Positions 51,853 to 58,913 of a stretch of DNA of 64,000 nucleotides are shown piece by piece (the stretch's first letter is position 1; every line of letters starts with the position of its first letter). A program made the translations under genes and the position numbers. Below the pieces are notes generated by a model that did no database searches, was not told the DNA's origin, and was given only the letters and a program-made list of their open reading frames with translations. The DNA comes from Myxococcales bacterium (GTDB taxonomy: Bacteria > Myxococcota_A > Polyangia > Palsa-1104 > JAEUJZ01): positions 124,001 through 188,000 of the forward strand of contig JAEUKA010000068.1 in the NCBI GenBank assembly GCA_016794465.1. The letters run 5' to 3'.

Positions 51853-52530
51853 TTACACCGCTGCGTGGCGCTTGAGAAAGGCAATGGTCCGATCCCAGGC
51901 GAGCTGGGCGGACTCTGCGTGGTAGCTCTGCGGGTCGGGCTTGCGCATAAAGCCGTGGCCGCCTTGGTAAAAGTGACACTCGAACGAGACGCCGGCCGCG
52001 CGCGCCTGCTCGACCACCGCTTGCACTTTTTCCGCCGGCACGTGGGCATCCGTCTCGGCAAAGTGACCGAGCAGCGGCGCTCGCACCTTGTCGAAGTGAA
52101 GATACTTGGGCAGCGGCAGACCATAAAAGGGAACCCCCGCGTGCAGTCCCGGCACATTGCAGATCGCCGCAATCGCCATCGCGCCGCCGAGACAGAATCC
52201 GGTGATCGATACCTCCTGCCCGCCGCGCGGATGCGACTTGAGGAATGCCACCGCCGCCGTCGTCACCACCAAGGCGTGATCGGTCTGAAACTGCATCACC
52301 AGCTTCAGCGCTTCCTCGGGGTCGGCGGTTGACTTGCCTTCGTAAAAATCGACCGCCAGCGCCAGGAAGCCTTCGCGGGCAAAGCGCTCGGCGATGCGAC
52401 GCATGTCATCGTTGAGCCCCCACCACTCGTGACAGATGATTATCGCAGGGTGGGGTCCGTCGCCGGCAGGAGTCGCGAGCGCTGCCATCGCCGGGCCGTT
52501 GGGAGTCGCAAGCATCACAGTTTCGATCAT
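51853..52530 (-). CDS. Dienelactone hydrolase family protein
   Basis: A 225-residue alpha/beta-hydrolase. The nucleophile Cys113 sits in GFCLGGA, and the Glu in IICHEWWGLN contacts it in dienelactone hydrolases. The catalytic Asp is in HFAETDAHVP and the His in GGHGFMRK. The length matches the family (about 230). These enzymes hydrolyse dienelactones in chloroaromatic breakdown, but most bacterial homologues have other ester substrates. No aromatic-degradation genes are nearby. The gene ends convergently with the metallophosphoesterase gene 21 bases away. Confidence 0.95.
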   Translation of the reverse strand: MIETVMLATPNGPAMAALATPAGDGPHPAIIICHEWWGLNDDMRRIAERFAREGFLALAVDFYEGKSTADPEEALKLVMQFQTDHALVVTTAAVAFLKSHPRGGQEVSITGFCLGGAMAIAAICNVPGLHAGVPFYGLPLPKYLHFDKVRAPLLGHFAETDAHVPAEKVQAVVEQARAAGVSFECHFYQGGHGFMRKPDPQSYHAESAQLAWDRTIAFLKRHAAV

Positions 52531-52564
52531 CGTTGGGAGTCTCCTTTCGCTGTCTGTTTGCCAG

Positions 52565-52667
52565 TAGGAATGGTTAGGAATCGGAGTAGGAATGGTTAGG
52601 AATCGGAGTAGGAATGGTTAGGAATCGGAATAGGAATGGTTAGGAATCGGAATAGGAATCGGAATCA
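52565..52667. repeat. 22-bp tandem repeat, four copies plus a partial one
   Basis: Units of TAGGAATGGTTAGGAATCGGA(A/G) start at 52565 and recur every 22 bp to 52652, followed by a shortened copy to about 52667. The last bases overlap the 3' end of the lytic transglycosylase gene (stop at 52665-52667). It lies between that gene and the dienelactone hydrolase start. Confidence 0.88.
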
Positions 52668-54875
52668 GTAGTCAATTCCGTCGGTGGAGAGGAACTCCTT
52701 GTCTACCTTGAGGCTCGGCAAGTACTCCTCTTTGTCCCACAAGTACACGTAGTGCGCGTAGATTCCGAGCAGCTTCTTCATGTACTCGCGGGTCTGGGAA
52801 TACGGACACAGCTCGACAAACTCGTCGAGCGGACGGTCCCCCTGTCGTCCCAGCCAGCGCGTCATTGCCCGAGGTCCGGCGTTGTACGATCCCGCCCCCA
52901 GCGCGACTTGTCCCTTGAACTTTTTCAGCAGGCGACCGATGTACCACGAGCCAAACTGAATGTTCCCTTCCGGGTCGTACAGGACATCATCGGTATACGT
53001 TCGGCCAATCGATCCGGCGACGCGACGGCTCGTCGGTGGAATCATCTGGAGGAGTCCAATCGCATCTGCATAGGACACGTCGTAGGGATTGTAGGCGGAC
53101 TCCTTCTGCATGATCGAATACAGGTAGCGCGGCGGATTGTCGCCACTGGGTCCGTACTGCTCGATCAGCCGCCGGTACGCGAGCGGATACATCGACTCCC
53201 AGTACGGTCGCGCCCCCGGAACCGCATGCGGATCTTTGCGCAGCGCCGCTTGGCCATGGACCTCCGCGAGCAGGTGTGGGCGACGGAAGCTCTCGGCGCG
53301 CTGATACAGTCCAAACAGCACCGGCAGCGCTTTTCCGGCGGTGTAAGTTTTGATCAGCGCGGACTCGACTCGCTGCAGCTCTTGCCCGGCTTCCGCCTTC
53401 AGTCCAAACAACAGCAGCTCCTCGGGTCGGCGCAGCTTGTCGTCGGCAAGTACCTGCTTATCGGGCGGAGTCTGCCAGTCGGGAAGGCCCTCGGGAAGCT
53501 GGCGCGCCGGATCGAGAAACAGCGGCAGCTTCTGACCCTCGTCGCGCAGACGGACCCGGCTGAGCATTCCGTAATAGGAAAAAGGCTCCCGCTCGGCCAG
53601 CCTGCGCAGCCCGCCGAGCCCGTCGCTTTTTTTGCCAAGCTTGAGCTGCGCCACCGCCGCCCAGTACAGACCCTTGCTGCCGACGAGTCCGTTTTTCTTG
53701 CCGATGTGCTCGAACGCCGGCAGTGCCCCCGCATAGTCGCCGAGGAGATAGCGTGACCAGCCGATGTACCAGCGCGCCTCTTCGGCGAACGTGCCGGTGC
53801 TGTAGCGACGCAGCATCTCTTCGAGGTTGGCGATCGCCTGCTGGTGCCGACTGCGGTTGTACTCGAGCCAGCCGATGAGAAAGCTCGCCTCCGCCGAGTA
53901 GCGCGAGTGCGGGTGAATCGACAGCAGCTCGCGGTAACCCACAATCGCTTCGTCGTCGCGATCGGCCCGTGACAGCGCCCGCGCCCCGTGGAACATCGCA
54001 TCGGCCTGCTTGTCCCCTTTGAGCCGCTTGGCGACGGCAAGCAGCAGCTGCGCCGCCCCACCATAGTTGCGCCGCATGCGATAAAACGTCGTCCCCAGCC
54101 AGTAATCGACCTCATCGCGCAGCGTCGGGCCCAGCTCTTGTGGCAGACCTTGCAGCTCGGCAACCGCCTCGACCCAGCGACGGCCCGCCAGCAGGTTTTT
54201 GGCGCGATCGAGGTGCTCTTGCGCATCCAGCTTGGCCTCGCGATCCAGCTCCCGCAGCTTGCCGAGCGCCGACTCTGCCAGCGGATGCAGCGGCTGTTCG
54301 ATGTACAGCTTGCGCAGCAGACTCCGCGCTTCTTGCCCTTGCTTGTCGTCGCTGTGCCCCAGCAGCTCGGCCTGGCGAAAGCGCACCGTGCCAAGGTCAA
54401 TCGGACTCTTGCTGCTGGCCAGGACACTGCGATAGGCCGTCTCAGCCTCGGTACTCTTGCCGACGAGGCGCAGACAGTCAGCGTTGCGGGCCCGCGCTTG
54501 CATCGTCAGCGGCGTCTCGGGCACCGACTCGACCGCGCGCAGGTGCAGCGACGCAGAGTTACACAGCGACGGAGTCCCCGTCTCGACCGCCAGCAGCGCT
54601 TCACTGTCACCCAGCACAAAAAGCAGATAGTCGCGGCTGCGATAGTCCTTGATCTGATCTTTGTCGACGAGCGGCGTGAGCAAGCTTCGCGCTTTTTCAT
54701 AGTCGCCGCTGTGATAGGCACCGATCGCTCTTTGGATCTGCGCGACCCGCTTGTCGACGGGAGACGGCTTGGCCGCAACCGACTCGGTGGGCAACAGCAG
54801 CGTGATGGACCAGGGCAACGCCGCAAGCAGCGACGAAGCGAAGCGAAATCGGTGACGATGGAAAGAGCGCGACAC
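52665..54875 (-). CDS. slt: Soluble lytic murein transglycosylase with TPR-like domain
   Basis: 736 residues from a GTG at 54875 (the frame extends further upstream, but the anti-sigma gene ends at 54908). A signal-like hydrophobic segment (SSLLAALPWSITLLL) precedes a long TPR/superhelix region (about residues 40-560). The C-terminal catalytic domain has YSIMQKESAYNPYDVSYADAIGLLQMIP with the catalytic Glu in QKESAYNP, and GAGSYNAGPRAMTRWL. This is the Slt70 architecture: exolytic cleavage of peptidoglycan in the periplasm with 1,6-anhydroMurNAc products. The neighbour genes are an ECF sigma and its anti-sigma factor, so control by envelope stress is plausible. Confidence 0.93.
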   Translation of the reverse strand: MSRSFHRHRFRFASSLLAALPWSITLLLPTESVAAKPSPVDKRVAQIQRAIGAYHSGDYEKARSLLTPLVDKDQIKDYRSRDYLLFVLGDSEALLAVETGTPSLCNSASLHLRAVESVPETPLTMQARARNADCLRLVGKSTEAETAYRSVLASSKSPIDLGTVRFRQAELLGHSDDKQGQEARSLLRKLYIEQPLHPLAESALGKLRELDREAKLDAQEHLDRAKNLLAGRRWVEAVAELQGLPQELGPTLRDEVDYWLGTTFYRMRRNYGGAAQLLLAVAKRLKGDKQADAMFHGARALSRADRDDEAIVGYRELLSIHPHSRYSAEASFLIGWLEYNRSRHQQAIANLEEMLRRYSTGTFAEEARWYIGWSRYLLGDYAGALPAFEHIGKKNGLVGSKGLYWAAVAQLKLGKKSDGLGGLRRLAEREPFSYYGMLSRVRLRDEGQKLPLFLDPARQLPEGLPDWQTPPDKQVLADDKLRRPEELLLFGLKAEAGQELQRVESALIKTYTAGKALPVLFGLYQRAESFRRPHLLAEVHGQAALRKDPHAVPGARPYWESMYPLAYRRLIEQYGPSGDNPPRYLYSIMQKESAYNPYDVSYADAIGLLQMIPPTSRRVAGSIGRTYTDDVLYDPEGNIQFGSWYIGRLLKKFKGQVALGAGSYNAGPRAMTRWLGRQGDRPLDEFVELCPYSQTREYMKKLLGIYAHYVYLWDKEEYLPSLKVDKEFLSTDGIDY

Positions 54876-54907
54876 TACGCAGAGATGATAGCGGACGGAC
54901 GGGCGGA

Positions 54908-55705
54908 TTAGCGGCCGCTGACCATCGCGCTCACGACTTTGAGCAGCTCGGGCTCGTTGAGGGTGGACGTGACGGCATAGCCGAGTCCGTGGGCGCGGAA
55001 CACCGCGACGTTGTAGCCGCGTGCGTCGGGCAGGAAGATCTCGCGGTTGCCGATGACGGTGCGACGGGCGTTCAGCTCCAGGCCCTGCGGATCGAACACA
55101 AACACCGAGATCGGCTGCCCACTTTGCTGATAGCGCAGCAGCACCGCCTCGCGATCGCCCAGATCGGCCAGCCGGCCTCCTTGCAGCGACGCCACCGGCT
55201 CGAGCTGCGGCGCCGGCACCATAAACGGCACTTTGCCGGTAAACCACGAGCGGACCTTCTCGGGCTCCCCCGTCACGTCGAGCGGCAGCGGCAGCTGATG
55301 GCGCGAGATCATCGCGTCGACGACCACTGGCCGATCATTTCGCGCCGATCGACTCGACTGGCTCGAGCGAAACCCCGGCATCACCAGCAGACCCGCCACC
55401 GCGCCGGCCAGCAGCATCACCATCGGCTGCTGCCACACCCGCGACAGCCACGAGCCCTGCGCCGCCAGCTGCTTACCATCTTCCGCATCGAGGCTGCTTG
55501 CGATTTTTTGGCGCAGTGCACTCGGACTCTGCGTCGCCACCGCTTGCTGCAGGGCATGACGAAGCTCCCGACGGGACTGCACCAGCTTGTGACAGCTCGG
55601 ACACTCGCCGAGGTGGCGCTCGTACGGGAGGCGATCGGAAGCCAGAAGCTCACCGTCTACCAAGCTCTCAAGATCGCGCTGGAGTTCGCTACACTGCATG
55701 GCCAT
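54908..55705 (-). CDS. Anti-sigma factor with zinc-finger domain
   Basis: A 265-residue inner-membrane protein. The N-terminus (CSELQRDLESLVDGELLASD ... YERHLGECPSCHKLVQ) is the zf-HC2 anti-sigma domain, with H-x3-C-x2-C at HLGECPSC. A transmembrane helix lies around residues 96-112 (VMLLAGAVAGLLVMPG), and the rest is periplasmic and unrecognised. It starts three bases after the ECF sigma stop codon, so the two are translationally coupled. It should hold the sigma factor inactive until a periplasmic signal destroys or relieves it. Confidence 0.9.
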   Translation of the reverse strand: MAMQCSELQRDLESLVDGELLASDRLPYERHLGECPSCHKLVQSRRELRHALQQAVATQSPSALRQKIASSLDAEDGKQLAAQGSWLSRVWQQPMVMLLAGAVAGLLVMPGFRSSQSSRSARNDRPVVVDAMISRHQLPLPLDVTGEPEKVRSWFTGKVPFMVPAPQLEPVASLQGGRLADLGDREAVLLRYQQSGQPISVFVFDPQGLELNARRTVIGNREIFLPDARGYNVAVFRAHGLGYAVTSTLNEPELLKVVSAMVSGR

Positions 55706-55708
55706 TGG

Positions 55709-56359
55709 CTAGTTCTTGCTGCTCGCTCGTCGAGTAAGTGGAATCACGCGCCCGGGTTCGGAGGATTTTGCCGCAGGTTCCGCCTGGATGATACCCGAGC
55801 GAATCGCATGTTCGCGCAGCGTACTCTGCAGAAGTCGCCGCCCGCGATGCAGCCGACTCATCACCGTGCCCACCGGACAGTCCATGATGTCGGCAATCTC
55901 GCGATAGGAAAACTCTTCCACGTCGCTGAGCAGCACCGCCAGGCGGAACTCCTCGGGCAGCGCCGTCAGCGCGCGGACGATCGAGTCGGACATCCGCGCA
56001 AAGTGCACCGTCTCCTCGACATCCCGTCCCGACTCGGCCAGGCTCTCCGAGATGATGCCCAGGTCGCCCCGCTGCACCATCTCGTCGGCGACCTCGTGCT
56101 CACGCACCCGTCGCCGATACTTGTTGATGAAGGTGTTGGTCAGGATCTTGTACAGCCAGGCCTTGCAGCGCGTCCCCGGCTGATACTGATCGAAGGCTCG
56201 GTACGCTTGCAGCACTGCGTCTTGCACCAAGTCCTCCGCATCTCGCCGGTCCTGAGTCAGCCGGATCGCCGTCGTGTACAAGGCGTCCAGGTGGATGAGC
56301 GCTTCTTGCTCAAACCGCGCCCGCTGGCTGGGCACCTGCTTCTTCTGCCGATCGAACAT
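55709..56359 (-). CDS. ECF-family RNA polymerase sigma factor
   Basis: A 216-residue sigma factor with RpoE-like regions. Region 2: TAIRLTQDRRDAEDLVQDAVLQAYRAFDQYQPG and TRCKAWLYKILTNTFINKYRR. Region 4: LPEEFRLAVLLSDVEEFSYREIADIMDCPVGTVMSRLHRGRRLL, the helix-turn-helix for the -35 element. It starts at an ATG at 56359 and lies directly before its anti-sigma factor. The upstream leader holds a 10-bp perfect inverted repeat and a GGAAT/CGTTA pair, which may form an autoregulatory promoter. Envelope-stress control of the downstream Slt is likely. Confidence 0.95.
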   Translation of the reverse strand: MFDRQKKQVPSQRARFEQEALIHLDALYTTAIRLTQDRRDAEDLVQDAVLQAYRAFDQYQPGTRCKAWLYKILTNTFINKYRRRVREHEVADEMVQRGDLGIISESLAESGRDVEETVHFARMSDSIVRALTALPEEFRLAVLLSDVEEFSYREIADIMDCPVGTVMSRLHRGRRLLQSTLREHAIRSGIIQAEPAAKSSEPGRVIPLTRRASSKN

Positions 56360-56378
56360 GCAAGGGTAACGTAGCGCG

Positions 56379-56417
56379 CGCGAAATCTATTCCAAGGGGG
56401 CCAGCGCAGATTTCGCG
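56379..56417. promoter_or_regulatory. Inverted repeat in the sigma-factor leader
   Basis: CGCGAAATCT (56379-56388) and AGATTTCGCG (56408-56417) are perfect 10-base complements with a 19-base loop. It lies 20 to 58 bases upstream of the ECF sigma start. It could be an RNA hairpin or an operator. On the minus strand GGAAT, 17 bases, CGTTA overlaps it and resembles an ECF -35/-10 pair, which would give an almost leaderless mRNA. Confidence 0.45.
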
Positions 56418-56622
56418 ATCTTTTGCCTCGTCGGAGCTCGTCGGACTGTCGGAGCTTGCCGGACTGTCGGCGTTCGTTGCCCACCTGCGGCTTCGCCAAA
56501 AGTCCGGTCCGACCAATTGCGACCTACTTGGGTTTTTTTGCGTCCGATCGGCCCCTTTTTCGGCCCCTTCCGGCTCCTTTCCGGCCCCGAGCACACAGCT
56601 TGCAGACAAGTCTCAGCAGGTA

Positions 56623-56679
56623 GTTGACGAGTCAACAAACTACTTGCTTGAGCAAACAAACATATGGTTGCTTCCGCAA
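56623..56679. promoter_or_regulatory. Three spaced inverted repeats, likely MarR-type operators
   Basis: GTTGACGAGTCAAC (56623-56636), TTGCTTGAGCAA (56644-56655) and TTGCTTCCGCAA (56668-56679). The centres lie 20 and 24 bases apart, roughly two helical turns. Each is followed by A/C-rich CAAA sequence. The last sits 20 bases before the MarR-type gene start. TTGC...GCAA palindromes are typical MarR targets, so autoregulation is the natural reading. Confidence 0.6.
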
Positions 56680-56698
56680 ACAAAGGCCAAATCGGAAC

Positions 56699-57136
56699 AT
56701 GAGCAAGATCGACACAAGCGACTGGCAGCGCCTGTCATTTTCCGTCGGAGAAGTCAATCGAACAGTAGAAGTTTCGCTGCGTGCAGAGTGTGATCTGTGG
56801 CTCACAGATCTAGAGCTCTTGACAGCCATTTGGCAGAGCAAAGAGCGGTTCCTGCGGATGGGCGAGCTGCGAGATCTTTTGCTGCTGACTCCGAGTGGTC
56901 TGACCCGAGTGGTCGATCGGCTGGTGCGGCGAAAGCTGCTGCGAAGAGTCACTGTCTCCGTCGACAAACGTGGCTCGGCAGTGGCGATGACTCCGCTGGG
57001 ATTTGCGACCTATCTGCGGGCCAAAGAGGTCTGTGACCTGGCACTTCAGTCTGCGCTCGCGGACAAGCTCTCGGGGACGCAGCTGCGGACGCTGATCCGG
57101 ACGCTTCAGCCAGCCACAACGCCTAACAGAACGTAG
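56699..57136 (+). CDS. MarR-family transcriptional regulator
   Basis: A 145-residue protein from ATG 56699; the frame extends to a TTG at 56624 across the operator repeats, so the shorter start is preferred. A winged-helix fold: LTDLELLTAIWQSKERFLRMGELRDLLLLTPSGLTRVVDRLVRRKLLRRV with the beta-hairpin wing SVDKRGSAVAMTPLGFATYL, the MarR signature. The C-terminal helices form the dimerisation part. Three inverted repeats lie just upstream, so it probably represses itself. The ligand is unknown. The start codon is weakly supported by CGGAAC. Confidence 0.85.
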   Translation: MSKIDTSDWQRLSFSVGEVNRTVEVSLRAECDLWLTDLELLTAIWQSKERFLRMGELRDLLLLTPSGLTRVVDRLVRRKLLRRVTVSVDKRGSAVAMTPLGFATYLRAKEVCDLALQSALADKLSGTQLRTLIRTLQPATTPNRT

Positions 57137-57179
57137 CGACGGGAAAAGGGCAGCCAGAAGGAAAGCCGAGGCGCAGGAA

Positions 57180-57704
57180 CTATTGAGCGGAGAGGACTGC
57201 GCTGATGCAGTCGGCAGTGCAGCTCGGATCACTGAGGCGGGTGCGGCGGTAGGTCACAGCAGAGCTTAGCGCAAGGAGGCTGGCTCCGGAGGCGTTCTGG
57301 ACCTTGAGCTCGTAGAGATCTCCGTCGACGAGCAGCTCGGGTTGGCCGGCCAGGTGCACGAACAGGCGGGCCGGTACAGAGCGGGTATCGAGCGAGATGT
57401 CGACGGTGAGTGGACCGAGGATGCGACCGACGAAGCGGCTCTGGGTCGGGTCAAAGCGAAGCGTGGTGTACGGGCAAGCGCCGTTGCGACAAGCGGTGAT
57501 GGTAAGTGACTGGGGATCGCTATTGCCGACGGTGAGAGGACCATCAAAGACGGCGCCACTTAAGCAGCTGACGGGAATACAGATGACACCGATGGCGGTA
57601 CCAGAAGGAGACACCGCGCCACTGGCCCCGCAGCCTGACCCTGCCACCGACAGCAGCAGGGCACCGAGCCAGCTCAGCGTCGGTCTTCGGGCCGCAGCGG
57701 TCAC
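57180..57704 (-). CDS. Small secreted lipoprotein, last gene of the RHH-FHA operon
   Basis: A 174-residue protein starting at GTG 57704, which overlaps the stop of the small membrane gene (GTGA). The signal peptide ends in the lipobox VAGSGCGAS. The mature part has several Cys (GVICIPVSCLSG, ITACRNGACPY, DPSCTADCIS), suggesting disulfides, and a beta-rich core. The family is not recognised. Co-translation with the FHA and membrane genes implies a joint envelope function. Confidence 0.75.
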   Translation of the reverse strand: MTAAARRPTLSWLGALLLSVAGSGCGASGAVSPSGTAIGVICIPVSCLSGAVFDGPLTVGNSDPQSLTITACRNGACPYTTLRFDPTQSRFVGRILGPLTVDISLDTRSVPARLFVHLAGQPELLVDGDLYELKVQNASGASLLALSSAVTYRRTRLSDPSCTADCISAVLSAQ

Positions 57705-57868
57705 GAGTTTCCGACGCTACGCGACAGTCGCCACAGTCCGTAGCCGAGCAGCATCAGCAGCGAGCCGGCCATCGGAAAGGTATGAACGACTCCGAAGCGA
57801 CGCAGAAAGATGAGCAGACCGCCGCTGATGAGGAGGCTGATGCCAAGTACAGAGAGCGCTTTGGGCAT
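57701..57868 (-). CDS. Hidden 55-residue membrane protein (DUF2905-like)
   Basis: A short gene read directly from the minus strand: ATG at 57868, three bases after the FHA stop (TGA), and TGA at 57701-57703 overlapping the next gene's GTG by GTGA. It encodes 55 residues, MPKALSVLGISLLISGGLLI then a basic RR turn and a second hydrophobic stretch (MAGSLLLMLGYGLWRL). Two membrane helices with a short loop resemble the small DUF2905 family. Its exact fit between two coupled genes strongly supports reality. The function is unknown. Confidence 0.75.
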   Translation of the reverse strand: MPKALSVLGISLLISGGLLIFLRRFGVVHTFPMAGSLLMLLGYGLWRLSRSVGNS

Positions 57869-57871
57869 GGA

Positions 57872-58651
57872 TCACGGCTGATAGGTGAAGCGGAGCTCGA
57901 AGTCGCAGATGAAGAAGGTGTCGCCTTCGTCGATGCGCTTGTTGTCGATGCGCATGCCTTTGTACTCGATGCCATTGGTCGAGCCGAGATCTTTGATGTA
58001 GTAGACGCCGTTGCGACGCAGCACCACCGCATGCTGACGCGAGATGTTGCCGTCTTTGATCGCCAGGTCGGCGGTCTTGCTGCCGCGCCCGATCACAAAC
58101 TGATCTTTATCGATCAAGATGCGCTGGTTTTGAAAGACCAGAAACAGCGGCGGCGCGGGGCTCTCTGTACCAGAGCCACCCCAGCCAGGAGTTCCCGTCG
58201 GTGGAGTCGGCGGTCCCGAGGTCGGCGGAGGCTGTGGTGGAAGCGGCAGGGCGTTGGCGCGTGGCATCGTACCGACATTGGGTCGCGGCACCGGCGGCAG
58301 ATAGCCCATATTGGTTGCGGGAACGGGCGGTCGCTCCATCGCTCCCGACGGTGACGGAGTGATCGACTGCGGTCGTTCGGTTCGCTGCTCGGGCCGCTCG
58401 GGCCGCTGTCCCGAGGGGGTTCCGGTGCTCACCGCGCTGCTTGGAGCGGGACCAGGACCGACGCTGCTGATCTGACTTCCGGAGCCGCTGCCCGACGGAA
58501 CTTGGTAGTTCTTCGAGCGTGCGTAGATGCGCATCGCTTCGTTGACGAGATAGTCCACCGAGCAGTCGAAGTCGGCCGCCATTGCCTCGAACGTCTCCCA
58601 CAGCACGTCGCGGCAGTAGAAGTGGCGCATCGTCTTTCGGCTCTGGTCCAT
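57872..58651 (-). CDS. Ribbon-helix-helix and FHA-domain fusion protein
   Basis: A 259-residue protein from ATG 58651, which has GAGGTG six bases upstream; the frame upstream is not needed. Residues of about 1-45 (FYCRDVLWETFEAMAADFDCSVDYLVNEAMRIYAR) look like a ribbon-helix-helix DNA-binding fold. A Pro/Ser/Thr-rich linker of about 110 residues follows. The C-terminal FHA domain has VIGRGSKTADLAIKDGNISRQHAVVLRR and GSTNGIEYKGMRI, the phosphothreonine-binding core. This couples DNA binding to Ser/Thr-kinase signalling. It heads a three-gene operon. Confidence 0.88.
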   Translation of the reverse strand: MDQSRKTMRHFYCRDVLWETFEAMAADFDCSVDYLVNEAMRIYARSKNYQVPSGSGSGSQISSVGPGPAPSSAVSTGTPSGQRPERPEQRTERPQSITPSPSGAMERPPVPATNMGYLPPVPRPNVGTMPRANALPLPPQPPPTSGPPTPPTGTPGWGGSGTESPAPPLFLVFQNQRILIDKDQFVIGRGSKTADLAIKDGNISRQHAVVLRRNGVYYIKDLGSTNGIEYKGMRIDNKRIDEGDTFFICDFELRFTYQP

Positions 58652-58913
58652 ACCCGTCACCTCGTCCTCACACCTGACCGCGATCGCCCGGTCGACAGGC
58701 TGCACACAGTCGAACGAGTGAGGCCACATCGCATGGCCGGTAGCCTAACCGCCCAGATCGCAAAGGTCAAGGCTGCCCCCGAGTGGAACCGTCTGCGCAG
58801 CCGCTCGCCAAAGATGCGCCTAGGCCAGCAGTTCCGTCGTGTTTCGTCTCCACAAATTGGCACTTGGGCGGCGACCTGTGATAACAAGCGGCGTCATTTT
58901 AGGAGCCCTCAGG
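58652..58913. other. Divergent intergenic region
   Basis: 262 bp between the RHH-FHA operon and the barrel gene. No convincing boxes or repeats were seen apart from the ribosome-binding site of the RHH-FHA gene and GGAG ahead of the barrel gene. Confidence 0.4.

Larger units (their letters stand above)
56360..56698. other. Intergenic region between sigma factor and MarR-type regulator
   Basis: About 340 bp between divergent genes. From left to right: the sigma-factor leader inverted repeat, a direct repeat of GTCGGAGCTNGNCGGACT type near 56433-56475, a T/C-rich run with CGGCCCCTTTT motifs (56540-56590), then the three MarR-operator-like repeats. No gene was seen here. Confidence 0.5.
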
